The notes under the pieces: model-generated
The model's database searches: none
What the model was told of the DNA's origin: nothing
Seen by the model: only the letters and a program-made list of their open reading frames with translations
In this document: piece by piece, positions 43,307 through 53,418 of the stretch
Position numbering within the stretch: the stretch's first letter is position 1
Layout of the letters: every line of letters begins with the position of its first letter
Program-made: the position numbers and the translations under genes
Assembly (NCBI RefSeq): GCF_047549485.1
Contig: NZ_CP180191.1
Span: forward strand, 3,534,001-3,598,000
From: Piscinibacterium candidicorallinum
GTDB lineage: Bacteria > Pseudomonadota > Gammaproteobacteria > Burkholderiales > Burkholderiaceae_C
Length of the DNA stretch: 64,000 nt
Reading direction: 5' to 3'

Positions 43307-43923
43307 GCGAACATCTCCTCGAACTTGGCCACGGCTGCCTTGGTCATGAGCACCTTGTCGAAGTGCACCAGGGCCACCGGGTCGGCCTGCTTGGGCTCAA
43401 CCACGGCCACGTTGGGCAGGTTGCGCGAGGCCAGGTACAGGTTTTCGTCGAAGCCGTCGGTCACCATCAGCACGGACTCTAGGCCCATACTTTTGATCCG
43501 CTGCGCAAGCAGCTTGGTCTTCGGCGCCTCTAGCGTCAGCTCGTCCACCACCACAATGCGACCTTCACGGGCGAGCTGGCTCAGGATCGAGCACATGCCG
43601 GCACGGAACATCTTCTTGTTGACCTTGTGGGCGAAGTTTTCGTCGGGCTTGTTCGGGAAGATCCGACCACCACCACGCCACAGCGGCGAGGAGGTCATAC
43701 CAGCGCGAGCGCGACCGGTACCCTTCTGGCGCCAGGGCTTCTTGGTGGAGTGCTTCACCTCGGCACGCGTGAGCTGGGCACGGTTGCCGCTGCGCGCGTT
43801 GGCCTGGAAGGCGACCACGATCTGGTGGATCAGCGGTTCGTTGAAGTCACGGGCAAAGACCACGTCGGATGCGGCAACGTTGCCGGCAGCCTGGCCTTGC
43901 GCGTCATAAAGCTTGAGTTCCAT
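43303..43923 (-). CDS. rplD: 50S ribosomal protein L4
   Basis: L4 of 206 residues; KPWRQKGTGRARAGMTSSPL and GGGRIFPNKP form the tunnel loop. In E. coli L4 also represses the S10 operon; whether it acts on the structured rplC leader here is unknown. Confidence 0.98.
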   Translation of the reverse strand: MELKLYDAQGQAAGNVAASDVVFARDFNEPLIHQIVVAFQANARSGNRAQLTRAEVKHSTKKPWRQKGTGRARAGMTSSPLWRGGGRIFPNKPDENFAHKVNKKMFRAGMCSILSQLAREGRIVVVDELTLEAPKTKLLAQRIKSMGLESVLMVTDGFDENLYLASRNLPNVAVVEPKQADPVALVHFDKVLMTKAAVAKFEEMFA

Positions 43924-43937
43924 CGCTGCAGGCTCCC

Positions 43938-44585
43938 TTAGGCTTTGACGGCCGGCTTGACGATGATGTGGCCGTTGCGCGCACCGGGGACTGCACCCTT
44001 GACGAGCAGCAGACCACGCTCGGCGTCAACGCGAGCCACTTCGAGATTCTGGACGGTGCATTGCACATCGCCCATGTGTCCCGACATGCGCTTGCCCGGG
44101 AACACGCGACCCGGATCCTGCGCCATGCCGGTGGAACCGGGCACGTTGTGGCTGCGGGAGTTGCCGTGGGTGGCGCGACCGGAGTTGAAGTTGTGGCGCT
44201 TGATGGTGCCGGCGAAGCCTTTACCGATCGTGGTGCCCGTCACATCAACCTTTTCGCCAGCCTTGAACAGACTGTCGAGGCCGATGACTGTACCGGCCGG
44301 CATTTCTGCAGCCTTGGCAGCATCGACACGGAATTCGCGGATGATGGAGCCAGCTTGCACGCCAGCCTTGGCGAGGTGACCGGCCAGCGCCTTGCTGACG
44401 CGGCTCGCACGACGCTCGCCGTAGGCAACCTGGACGGCGCTGTAGCCGTCGTTGTCGACCGTCTTGACTTGGGTGACGCGGTTGTTGCCCACTTCCAGCA
44501 CCGTGACGGGCACGGATGCGCCGTCGTCGGTGAAGATGCGGGTCATGCCAACCTTGCGGCCCAACAGACCGAGGGTGGTACCCAT
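43938..44585 (-). CDS. rplC: 50S ribosomal protein L3
   Basis: L3 of 215 residues from ATG 44585 (MGTTLGLLGRKVGMTRIF). HGNSRSHNVPGSTGMAQDPG-type loop and GRVFPGKRMSGHMG are conserved. An open frame continues 42 codons upstream into a structured leader and is not coding. Confidence 0.98.
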   Translation of the reverse strand: MGTTLGLLGRKVGMTRIFTDDGASVPVTVLEVGNNRVTQVKTVDNDGYSAVQVAYGERRASRVSKALAGHLAKAGVQAGSIIREFRVDAAKAAEMPAGTVIGLDSLFKAGEKVDVTGTTIGKGFAGTIKRHNFNSGRATHGNSRSHNVPGSTGMAQDPGRVFPGKRMSGHMGDVQCTVQNLEVARVDAERGLLLVKGAVPGARNGHIIVKPAVKA

Positions 44586-44656
44586 TTGTGTTCCTTTCCC
44601 GATTTCGATTGACCGGGGCTGATAGGCCTGGGCCGCCACAATGGCAACCCGGCGGG

Positions 44657-44703
44657 TGCAGTGCTTGATTGGATCAAGACTGCATTTCCCTGAAAACAGG
44701 GAA
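44657..44703 (-). promoter_or_regulatory. Structured rplC leader (two hairpins)
   Basis: Hairpin a at 44686-44703 has arms TTCCCTG/CAGGGAA around four bases, right at the predicted transcript start. Hairpin b at 44657-44684 pairs TGCAGT with ACTGCA and CTTGAT with ATCAAG around a 3-base loop, with one unpaired G. They occupy the leader between the promoter at 44711-44740 and rplC. Confidence 0.6.
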
Positions 44704-44710
44704 GCCCGCA

Positions 44711-44740
44711 ATTATGTCACGGGCGCTTTTATCTTGGCAA
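44711..44740 (-). promoter_or_regulatory. Probable promoter ahead of rplC
   Basis: Minus strand TTGCCA (44740-44735), 18 bp, CATAAT (44716-44711): five of six matches in each hexamer. It lies inside the 158 bp rpsJ-rplC gap and would start a transcript near 44704, about 120 nt before rplC. Confidence 0.65.
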
Positions 44741-44743
44741 GCC

Positions 44744-45055
44744 TTACTGGAGCTTGATCTCTACATCCACGCCCGCGGGCAGATCGAGCTTCATCAGGGC
44801 ATCGACGGTCTTGTCCGTCGGATCCACGATGTCCATCAGGCGCTGGTGGGTGCGGATCTCAAGCTGGTCGCGCGAGGTCTTGTTGACGTGCGGAGAACGC
44901 AGGATATCGAAACGCTCGATTCGGGTCGGCAGGGGCACAGGGCCACGGACTACTGCGCCGGTGCGCTTGGCGGTATCGACGATCTCGGCAGCCGACTGGT
45001 CGATCAGCTTGTAATCGAAGGCCTTCAGGCGGATGCGGATCTTCTGGTTTTGCAT
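44744..45055 (-). CDS. rpsJ: 30S ribosomal protein S10
   Basis: S10 of 103 residues from ATG 45055 (MQNQKIRIRLKAFDYKLIDQ; GPVPLPTRIERFDILRSPHV). Also the NusE antitermination factor. It is split from rplC by a gap with its own promoter and from tuf by a gap containing repeat copy E. Confidence 0.98.
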   Translation of the reverse strand: MQNQKIRIRLKAFDYKLIDQSAAEIVDTAKRTGAVVRGPVPLPTRIERFDILRSPHVNKTSRDQLEIRTHQRLMDIVDPTDKTVDALMKLDLPAGVDVEIKLQ

Positions 45056-45108
45056 GGGTTTCTCCAAAGAACGGTGCGGCAGGGCCGCGGAAAACAGGGT
45101 TGAGAAGG

Positions 45109-45162
45109 CTTTCCGCTTGTCTGGTGCGGGTTTTCAGGCAGTTTGGCCTGGAAACCCGCATC
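45109..45162 (-). repeat. Dispersed 60-bp repeat, copy E (inverted)
   Basis: Plus strand CTTTCCGCTTGTCTGGTGCG, then GGTTTTCAGGCAGTTTGGCC, then TGGAAACCCGCATCAGC. The GCGGGTTTTCAGGC and GCCTGGAAACCCGC halves give a strong stem on the tuf-rpsJ transcript. Confidence 0.78.
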
Positions 45163-45192
45163 AGCGCTCGATCTAGCTTCTCAAACTTGGGT

Positions 45193-45208
45193 GGCGCCCG
45201 TGGGCGCC
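45193..45208 (-). terminator. GC-rich hairpin just after tuf
   Basis: Arms GGCGCCC/GGGCGCC around two bases, 14 bp past the tuf stop, without a T tract. More likely a stability or pause hairpin than a full terminator, since rpsJ follows. Confidence 0.4.
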
Positions 45209-45221
45209 GGGACGGATCGAA

Positions 45222-46412
<1,191 letters not shown>

Positions 46413-46489
46413 TTTGAATCTCTCCGAGAATCAGTCTTGATCTTGAACTTGAGGATGACCCGGCGCAACGTGCCGGGCCGGACTTGCAA

Positions 46490-48595
46490 TTACTTGGTCT
46501 TGGCCGAAATCACTGCTTCAGCGACGTTCTTGGGCGCTTCGGCGTAGTGCTTGAATTCCATCGTGTAGGTGGCGCGACCCTGCGTCATCGAGCGCAGCGT
46601 GGTCGAGTAGCCGAACATTTCCGACAGGGGCACTTCAGCCTTGATGGCCTTGCCGCCGCCGACCATGTCGTCCATGCCCTGCACCATGCCCCGACGGGAC
46701 GAGAGGTCGCCCATCACGGTGCCGGCGTAGTCTTCGGGCGTTTCCACTTCCACGGCCATCATGGGCTCGAGCAGCACAGGGCTGGCCTTGCGCATGGCGT
46801 CCTTGAAGGCCATCGAGGCGGCCATGCGGAACGCGTTTTCATTCGAGTCCACGTCGTGGTAGCTACCGAAGTGCAGCGTGACCTTCACGTCCACCACCGG
46901 GAAGCCGGCCAGGATGCCTGCAGGCAGGGTTTCCTGAATGCCCTTGTCCACGGCGGGGATGTACTCACGGGGCACCACGCCGCCCTTGATCGCGTCGACG
47001 AACTCGTAGCCCTTGCCACCCGGCTCGAGCGGCTCGAGGTTGATTACCACGTGACCGTACTGACCACGACCGCCGGACTGCTTGACAAACTTGCCTTCGA
47101 CGTCCATCGCGGCCTTCTTGATGGTCTCGCGATAGGCCACCTGCGGCTTGCCCACGTTGGCTTCCACGCCGAACTCCCGCTTCATGCGGTCGACGATGAT
47201 TTCCAGGTGCAGCTCACCCATGCCGGCGATGATGGTCTGGCCGGATTCCTCATCCGTGCGAACACGGAACGAAGGATCCTCCGAGGCCAGACGCTGCAGG
47301 GCAATGCCCATCTTTTCCTGGTCAGCCTTGGACTTGGGTTCGACGGCCTGTGCAATCACGGGCTCGGGGAACACCATGCGTTCCAGGGTGATGACCGAAG
47401 CCGGGTCGCACAGGGTTTCGCCCGTGGTCACTTCCTTCAGGCCCACGCAGGCAGCGATGTCACCGGCGCGGATCTCTTCGATTTCCTCGCGGTTGTTCGC
47501 GTGCATCTGCACGATGCGGCCGATGCGCTCCTTCTTGCCCTTGACCGGGTTGTAGACGGTGTCGCCCTTGGAGAGCACACCCGAATACACGCGCACGAAG
47601 GTCAGCTGGCCGACGAACGGGTCGGTCATCAGCTTGAATGCCAGCGCAGAGAACTTCTCGCCGTCGTCCGCCTTGCGGTGGGCTTCGTGCTCGTTCTCGT
47701 CGGTACCGGCCACGGGCGGGATGTCCACCGGCGAGGGCAGGTAGTCGATCACAGCGTCGAGCATGCGCTGCACGCCCTTGTTCTTGAAGGCGGTGCCGCA
47801 CAGCATCGGCTGGATTTCGGTGGCGATGGTACGCGTGCGCAGACCCAGCTTGATCTCGGCCTCGGAGAGGTCGCCCTCTTCCAGGTACTTGTTCATGAGA
47901 TCTTCGCTGGCCTCGGCGGCGGCCTCGACCATCTTCTCGCGCCATTCCTGGGCGGTTGCGACGAGATCGGCCGGGATGTCCTTGTATTCGAACTTCATGC
48001 CCTGGGAGGCTTCGTCCCAAATGATCGCCTTCATCTTGAGCAGGTCGACCACGCCGGTGAAGCTGTCTTCGGCACCGATAGGGATCACGATGGGCACAGG
48101 GTTGGCCTTCAGGCGCAGCTTCATCTGGTCATAGACCTTGAAGAAGTTCGCGCCCGTGCGGTCCATCTTGTTCACGAAGGCAAGACGGGGCACCTTGTAC
48201 TTGTTCGCCTGACGCCACACGGTTTCAGACTGGGGCTGCACGCCACCCACGGCGCAATACACCATGCAGGCGCCGTCCAGCACGCGCATGGAACGTTCCA
48301 CCTCGATGGTGAAGTCCACGTGCCCCGGGGTGTCGATGATGTTGAAGCGGTGCTCCGGATAGGACATGTCCATGCCCTTCCAGAAACAGGTGGTCGCTGC
48401 GGAGGTGATGGTGATGCCACGCTCCTGCTCCTGCTCCATCCAGTCCATGGTGGCAGCGCCGTCATGCACTTCGCCGATCTTGTGGTTCACACCCGTGTAG
48501 AACAGGATGCGCTCGGTCGTCGTCGTTTTGCCGGCGTCGATGTGGGCGGAGATACCGATGTTGCGGTACCGCTCAATGGGGGTCTTGCGAGCCAT
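46490..48595 (-). CDS. fusA: Elongation factor G
   Basis: Translocase GTPase of 701 residues. AHIDAGKTTTTERILFYTG, DTPGHVDF and NKMDRTGA are the G motifs; domain IV (SGGRGQYGHVVINLEP) and domain V are complete. Between rpsG and tuf, as in the str operon. A GC-rich hairpin CCCGGC/GCCGGG lies in the 77 bp gap before tuf. Confidence 0.99.
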   Translation of the reverse strand: MARKTPIERYRNIGISAHIDAGKTTTTERILFYTGVNHKIGEVHDGAATMDWMEQEQERGITITSAATTCFWKGMDMSYPEHRFNIIDTPGHVDFTIEVERSMRVLDGACMVYCAVGGVQPQSETVWRQANKYKVPRLAFVNKMDRTGANFFKVYDQMKLRLKANPVPIVIPIGAEDSFTGVVDLLKMKAIIWDEASQGMKFEYKDIPADLVATAQEWREKMVEAAAEASEDLMNKYLEEGDLSEAEIKLGLRTRTIATEIQPMLCGTAFKNKGVQRMLDAVIDYLPSPVDIPPVAGTDENEHEAHRKADDGEKFSALAFKLMTDPFVGQLTFVRVYSGVLSKGDTVYNPVKGKKERIGRIVQMHANNREEIEEIRAGDIAACVGLKEVTTGETLCDPASVITLERMVFPEPVIAQAVEPKSKADQEKMGIALQRLASEDPSFRVRTDEESGQTIIAGMGELHLEIIVDRMKREFGVEANVGKPQVAYRETIKKAAMDVEGKFVKQSGGRGQYGHVVINLEPLEPGGKGYEFVDAIKGGVVPREYIPAVDKGIQETLPAGILAGFPVVDVKVTLHFGSYHDVDSNENAFRMAASMAFKDAMRKASPVLLEPMMAVEVETPEDYAGTVMGDLSSRRGMVQGMDDMVGGGKAIKAEVPLSEMFGYSTTLRSMTQGRATYTMEFKHYAEAPKNVAEAVISAKTK

Positions 48596-48712
48596 GACTC
48601 AAACTTTCTTGCGAGGGGAAGGCTGCACAGGATCACCGTGCAGCATGTCTTCCCGGTTACGGACGCTTTGTTTGGGAGCGCGAGGAGGAGCTTGCGCCGA
48701 TCGCTGTCGCGA

Positions 48713-49180
48713 TCAGAAGCGGAAGTGGCTGAACGCCTTGTTGGCTTCGGCCATGCGGTGAACTTCGTCACGCTTCTTCATGGCACCGCCACGGCCTTCG
48801 GCCGCTTCCAGGAGCTCGCCCGCCAGACGCAGGGCCATCGACTTCTCGCCACGCTTCTTGGCCGCTTCGCGAATCCAGCGCATGGACAGCGCCAGACGGC
48901 GCACCGGGCGAACTTCCACCGGAACCTGGTAGTTCGCACCGCCCACACGGCGGGATTTCACTTCGACGACCGGCTTGACGTTGTTGATCGCGGTGCCAAA
49001 GACCTCCAGCGGGTCCTTGCCCTTGGACTGGATCTGGTCCAGTGCACCGTAGACGATGCTTTCGGCAACAGCCTTCTTGCCGGAGAGCATCACAACGTTC
49101 ATGAACTTAGCGAGTTCGACGTTCCCGAACTTCGGATCAGGCAGGATCTCGCGCTTGGGAACTTCACGACGACGTGGCAT
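48713..49180 (-). CDS. rpsG: 30S ribosomal protein S7
   Basis: S7 of 155 residues (MPRRREVPKREILPDPKFGN; SRRVGGANYQVPVEVRP; EANKAFSHFRF end). Nucleates head assembly and, in E. coli, represses str translation. Confidence 0.98.
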   Translation of the reverse strand: MPRRREVPKREILPDPKFGNVELAKFMNVVMLSGKKAVAESIVYGALDQIQSKGKDPLEVFGTAINNVKPVVEVKSRRVGGANYQVPVEVRPVRRLALSMRWIREAAKKRGEKSMALRLAGELLEAAEGRGGAMKKRDEVHRMAEANKAFSHFRF

Positions 49181-49297
49181 GGGTCTTCCTTTTCATTTCA
49201 GTTGAGCCGGGGGACGAACCCCTCACGACGCTCGCGGCAACTCATGTGAGCGGCCACTTACTCGCAACCAGAGCCTGTGGTTGCGCGGGTTGAAAAA

Positions 49298-49699
49298 TTA
49301 CTTCTTCTTGGCGGCAGCAGCTGCGCCAGCCTTGGGCATCTTGGCACCGTACTTCGAACGGGCCTGCTTGCGATCCTTCACGCCCTGGAGGTCCAGCGAA
49401 CCACGGACGATGTGGTAGCGCACACCCGGCAAGTCCTTCACACGGCCGCCGCGGATCAGCACGACGCTGTGTTCTTGCAGGTTGTGACCTTCGCCGCCGA
49501 TGTACGAAATGATTTCGTAGCCGTTCACCAGGCGAACCTTGGCGACCTTGCGCAGGGCGGAGTTGGGCTTCTTGGGGGTGGTCGTGTAGACCTTGGTGCA
49601 GACACCGCGCTTTTGCGGGCTGTTCTTCAGCGCCGGGCTCTTGGACTTGATCGTCTCAGAGACTCGGGGCTTCCGAATGAGCTGGTTGATGGTTGGCAT
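49298..49699 (-). CDS. rpsL: 30S ribosomal protein S12
   Basis: S12 of 133 residues from ATG 49699 (MPTINQLIRKPRVSE). PKKPNSALRKVAKVRLVNG and GVRYHIVRGSLDLQGVKDRK are the decoding-centre segments; the streptomycin-relevant lysines are wild type in appearance. A short Ala/Lys tail extends the usual length. First gene of the str operon. Confidence 0.98.
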   Translation of the reverse strand: MPTINQLIRKPRVSETIKSKSPALKNSPQKRGVCTKVYTTTPKKPNSALRKVAKVRLVNGYEIISYIGGEGHNLQEHSVVLIRGGRVKDLPGVRYHIVRGSLDLQGVKDRKQARSKYGAKMPKAGAAAAAKKK

Positions 49700-50172
49700 T
49701 CGCGTTCCGGTTGCGATTGCGGGCCCTTGGGGAGCCCAGGTTGAAAACATGTGCCCGGAGGATGCGAGATCGACTCAACGGACAGCGCGCAAACGCGGAA
49801 TTGCCAAAGAGCGACTCGGATCCGGATGGCAACAGGCATGAGCCCGCCACGACCTTTTTCCGGGAACCGTAGATTATGGCACCGCAGCAGAGAAAGCGTC
49901 AAACACCTGCGCTGGAACCAGCACTCGACCCGCGGGCCTTGGCTGGTCGAGCGTCGGGCGGGGATGTTGCACTTAACTCAACAACAGCACATCGGTGCTT
50001 GGGCCGCCCCTCGGCCTACGTGCCATCCCGCAACCGATTCACGGGATACCGAGCGTTACCGATTGGTTACATCGCCAATTGCCGAGCGATTTCGAGGCTT
50101 TGTACCCTTGCGGCTCCTTCTCTGGACCGAATCGAGCCCTTGGCCGTTTCGCCCACTCTTCTGGAGTCTGTC
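49700..50172. other. rpsL / S41 lipoprotein divergent region
   Basis: About 470 bp without a gene. It contains the str promoter (49873-49902) with a leader of about 165 nt before rpsL. The plus-strand frame of the S41 gene stays open back to 49876, but that stretch lacks protein character. No second structure was evident. Confidence 0.5.
49873..49902 (-). promoter_or_regulatory. Probable str operon promoter
   Basis: Minus strand TTGACG (49902-49897), 18 bp, CATAAT (49878-49873). Five of six matches in both hexamers; the -10 is identical to those ahead of rplC and rplN. Confidence 0.7.
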
Positions 50173-51783
50173 TTGCAGCAACCGAATCGCCCTCGCACCG
50201 TGCGCAGCGCCAGCTTTGGCGCCGTGCTGGCCCTGTCTCTTGCCGTACTGACTGCCTGCGGTGGCGGAGGCGGTGGCTCATCGCCACCCCCTGCGCCGCC
50301 AGCCCCGCCGCCCTCGACGACGATTCCGCCGTCCTCGGCCAGTGCGCAGCAGTGCGCCCCGACGAACGCCAATGCGCGCGACATGGCCGGCAACCTGCTC
50401 GCCGGCTACCGCGCGGGCACTCTGGACACCGAGAAGCAGTTCATTCGCAGCTACTACAACGAGGCCTATCTCTGGTACTCGGAGGTGCCCAACGTCGACG
50501 CAACCGCGGCGAACTTCTCCAACACCAGCTCCGCCGCGGCCACCTACCAGTCCCTGGACAATTACTTCCGCGCGCTCAAGAGCCCCACGCGCACCGCATC
50601 GGGCAAGCAGCAGGACGAGTTCAGCTTCACCTTCCCGACGGCTGAGTGGAACGCCCTGTCCTCGGGCAACCCCGGGGGCTACGGGATCGAATGGGCGGTC
50701 ATCCAGGGCGCTCCTCCGCGCAGCATCCGCATTGCATTCGTGGAACCGGGCTCCCCCGCAGCGGCAGCGGGGCTCGCACGCGGTGACACGCTGGTCAGCG
50801 TGAATGGCAATGACGTGATCAACGGCAACAACGTGACGGTCATCAACCAGGCGCTGTTCCCGCAGCTCAACCAGACCTACAACTTCGTGTTCCGTCCCAC
50901 CGGTGGTACGGGCTCCACGGACAAGACTGCGACGCTGACCGCAGCGTCGATCCAGCAGTCGCCCGTACTGACGTCGAGCATCATCACCCGCGGCACTCAG
51001 CGGATCGGCTACCTGCAGTACACGACCTTCCTTGCGCAGAACGGCGAAGGCCAGCTGGTGACCGCGTTCCAGAACTTCGCCACCCAGGGCATCACTGATC
51101 TCGTGCTTGACCTGCGCTACAACGGCGGCGGCTACGTGTACATCTCCTCGCAGCTGGGCTACATGATCGCCGGCAATGCGCGCACCAACGGTCGCATCTT
51201 CGAGAAGAGCCAGTTCAACGACAAGCGCACCGCCGACAACGCCCGTGCCGCCACCCCGTTCTTCAACACGACGAGCGGCTTCACAGGCTCGGGCACCACG
51301 GCCAATGCGCCGCTGCCCACGGTCAACCTCGGCCGCGTGTACGTGATCACCAAGGGGGATACCTGCTCGGCATCCGAGCTGATCATCAACGCCCTGCGCG
51401 GCATCGATGTCGAAGTCATCCTGATCGGCAGTACCACCTGCGGCAAGCCCTACGGCTTCACGGCCAAGGACAACTGCGGCGTGAGCTACTTCCCGATCGA
51501 GTTCAAGGGCATCAATGCCAAGGGCTTCGGTGACTACGCCGACGGCTTCATCCCCGGTGGCACCGGCCCCACGGGCGTACCCGGCTGCGCAGCCGTAGAC
51601 GACTTCAACAAGCCCCTGGGCGACCCGACTGAAGGCATGCTGTCGGTGGCACTGACGCGTGCGACCACGGGTGCCTGCCCCGCCGCTTCGGTGGCTCTGG
51701 GCAAGCAGATGAAGCCCGGAGCAGGCCTTGAGGACGGCTTCATCGTGCGCCACCCGGTGCGCGCCAGCGCCTTCCACAAGTGA
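50173..51783 (+). CDS. S41-family (CtpA-like) peptidase lipoprotein
   Basis: Secreted lipoprotein of 536 residues. I choose TTG 50173: GGAG lies six bases upstream and the signal peptide follows at once, with lipobox LTAC (Cys29) and a Gly/Ser/Pro linker. A PDZ-like region (SIRIAFVEPGSPAAAAGLAR, GDTLVSVNG) precedes the S41 catalytic core: LDLRYNGGGYV, Ser401 in CSASELI and Lys425 in CGKPYG, the expected Ser-Lys dyad. Extra cysteines suggest disulfides in the periplasm. C-terminal processing proteases cleave periplasmic or envelope proteins; the substrate is unknown. Its stop overlaps the next gene's ATG (TGATG). Confidence 0.88.
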   Translation: MQQPNRPRTVRSASFGAVLALSLAVLTACGGGGGGSSPPPAPPAPPPSTTIPPSSASAQQCAPTNANARDMAGNLLAGYRAGTLDTEKQFIRSYYNEAYLWYSEVPNVDATAANFSNTSSAAATYQSLDNYFRALKSPTRTASGKQQDEFSFTFPTAEWNALSSGNPGGYGIEWAVIQGAPPRSIRIAFVEPGSPAAAAGLARGDTLVSVNGNDVINGNNVTVINQALFPQLNQTYNFVFRPTGGTGSTDKTATLTAASIQQSPVLTSSIITRGTQRIGYLQYTTFLAQNGEGQLVTAFQNFATQGITDLVLDLRYNGGGYVYISSQLGYMIAGNARTNGRIFEKSQFNDKRTADNARAATPFFNTTSGFTGSGTTANAPLPTVNLGRVYVITKGDTCSASELIINALRGIDVEVILIGSTTCGKPYGFTAKDNCGVSYFPIEFKGINAKGFGDYADGFIPGGTGPTGVPGCAAVDDFNKPLGDPTEGMLSVALTRATTGACPAASVALGKQMKPGAGLEDGFIVRHPVRASAFHK

Positions 51784-52157
51784 TGCACCTGCGCGCCGTG
51801 CCTGCCGTCGTGGGCCTGCTGCTGGCGGCAGGCTGCGCCAGCACGCCGGCCAGCCCGGCGCGTCTGGTCGGTCCGCTGGAGGGTGCGTGCATGGCTGAGG
51901 TGACGACCTTCGCGCAGGACGCGCTCAAGCGCAAGGTCAGCCTCACCAGCACGGACTTCAGCACCGCAAGCGAGGTGGTGCTCAACAAGGTGGCGCCGCG
52001 CGATGCGCAGGGCCGGCTGCTGGACGGCGCCATTCGTGGCGCACCCGTCACAGAAACCCTGCGCCTGTCACGCGCCGGGAATCAGTGCAGCATCACCCAC
52101 GTGGAAAGCGGCCGCTCGCGCGAACTGCGCGACTGTCGCTGCATGAATACGCCCTGA
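51783..52157 (+). CDS. Small lipoprotein of unknown function
   Basis: Product of 124 residues with signal peptide and lipobox LAAGC (Cys18). The mature part is short, soluble-looking and has cysteines near the ends (EGACMAEV, DCRCMNTP). Its ATG overlaps the S41 peptidase stop by one base (TGATG), so the two are translationally coupled and probably work together, e.g. as partner or adaptor. I do not recognise a family. A strong terminator follows. Confidence 0.8.
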   Translation: MHLRAVPAVVGLLLAAGCASTPASPARLVGPLEGACMAEVTTFAQDALKRKVSLTSTDFSTASEVVLNKVAPRDAQGRLLDGAIRGAPVTETLRLSRAGNQCSITHVESGRSRELRDCRCMNTP

Positions 52158-52178
52158 ACGCTGGGGCTTGAATGCCGC

Positions 52179-52209
52179 AAGGCCGATCGGGCAGCCGATC
52201 GGCCTTTTT
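52179..52209 (+). terminator. Intrinsic terminator after the lipoprotein pair
   Basis: AAGGCCGATCGG, loop GCAG, CCGATCGGCC then TTTTT on the plus strand. It reaches the end of the convergent EamA gene. Confidence 0.88.
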
Positions 52210-53135
52210 CATGTCTGCTCGGCCCGCCTGGGCGTGGCGTCCGGCCGGGCCGGTGCGCGCAGTACCAGCACATTGCCCGCCGTGGCCAGGGCGATGCCCG
52301 CCACGGCCAGCAGGGTCCAGTCGTAGTTCTCGAAGATGCTGCTGATGATGAGCGCCACGATCGGCACCATCACGCCGATATAGCCGGCGCGCGCCGCCCC
52401 CACATGATTCATCAGCGTGAGGTAGCCGGCAAAGGCCAGGATGCTGCCGAACACGGCCAGGTAGAGCAGGCTGGCCACGTAGGGCAGGCGCCAGTCGAAT
52501 GTGAGCGGCTTGCTGGCAGCGAGCGCCCAGACGAGGCAGCACACCGCGCCGTAGCCCATGCCCCAGGCCATCTTCTGCCAGACGTTGATGCCCTGCTCGT
52601 TGGCGCGGGTGGCGTACACGTTGGCGATGGCCGCGATGACCACGGCTGCGGCGGTAAAGCTCACGCCGAGGATGAACTCGCGGCTCAGGTGCTGCGCAGT
52701 CAGGCTGGCGGTGAACTCCGGCCAGAAGATCAGCACGATGCCCAGCACCCCCAGCAGCCCGCCCACCGCCACACGGCGCGACATCGGCGTGCCATGCGCC
52801 ACCCGGCTGATGAGCATGTTCAAGAGCGGCGAGGCCGAATAGCCCACGGCTACCAGCGCGCTCACGACGTACTGCTCGGCGATGTAGACGAACACGTAGC
52901 TGATGCCGAACATCAGCACGCCCAGCAGAAAGAGGGTGCGGTGCTGCGCGAAGGAAAAGCGCAGGGTGTCGCCGCGCCAGACGCAAAAGCCCGCCAGCAG
53001 CGCGGCTGCCAGCCCGAAGCGCCAGGCCACGCTGACTTCCGGCGGCACGATGCCCAACTGGAACTTGATGGCCAGCCAGGTCGTCCCCCAGATGGCCACA
53101 CAGATGAAGAAGAGCTGAAGATTGCGGGTGCTCAT
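52209..53135 (-). CDS. EamA/DMT-family membrane transporter
   Basis: Drug/metabolite transporter of 308 residues with ten predicted helices in two EamA repeats (first IWGTTWLAIKFQLG; second GVSFTAAAVVIAAIANVYATR and AGYIGVMVPIVALIIS). The substrate cannot be inferred. ATG 53135 begins the first helix region; the frame is open for 43 more codons upstream without membrane or signal character. It ends within the T tract of the opposing terminator. Confidence 0.9.
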   Translation of the reverse strand: MSTRNLQLFFICVAIWGTTWLAIKFQLGIVPPEVSVAWRFGLAAALLAGFCVWRGDTLRFSFAQHRTLFLLGVLMFGISYVFVYIAEQYVVSALVAVGYSASPLLNMLISRVAHGTPMSRRVAVGGLLGVLGIVLIFWPEFTASLTAQHLSREFILGVSFTAAAVVIAAIANVYATRANEQGINVWQKMAWGMGYGAVCCLVWALAASKPLTFDWRLPYVASLLYLAVFGSILAFAGYLTLMNHVGAARAGYIGVMVPIVALIISSIFENYDWTLLAVAGIALATAGNVLVLRAPARPDATPRRAEQT

Positions 53136-53313
53136 GGCACGCCTTTTTTGAAGGGCGGCGCGCGATGGGTTCAGCGCGTCGCCTGGAGGTGACAAGGCTG
53201 CGCATTCTGCCAGCGCCGGTCCGCAGCACCTTGTCAGCAGTCTGGCCAGCGCCGGCCCGGCCAAACCGGCTGGCCTGGCCTTGGGGCTAAAGCGCGCAAA
53301 ACGCAGACCCAGT

Positions 53314-53371
53314 ATTCATGCGGCTTTTCAGGGCAAATCGGCTGGAAATCCGCACCAGACAAGCGGAAGCC
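53314..53371 (+). repeat. Dispersed 60-bp repeat, copy F
   Basis: ATTCATGCGGCTTTTCAGGG, then CAAATCGGCTGGAAATCCGC, then ACCAGACAAGCGGAAGCCC. Closest to the family consensus. It lies in the 53136-53497 gap between the EamA gene and the metzincin-like gene; apart from this and the terminator at 53419-53454, the gap holds nothing I recognise. Confidence 0.8.
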
Positions 53372-53418
53372 CGCTCAGAGCCTTCGCCCTCACGCCTTGA
53401 CCGCAACGCCCGGACCAA

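Noticed and set aside
46484..49249. 921-codon open frame antisense to fusA and rpsG
   Set aside because: Spans two certain genes and their intergenic gap; composition is His/Gly/Leu-rich as expected of reverse-frame shadows.
49876..50172. N-terminal 99-codon extension of the S41 peptidase
   Set aside because: It would bury the signal peptide inside the protein and overlap the str promoter; TTG 50173 has a ribosome binding site and an immediate lipoprotein signal.
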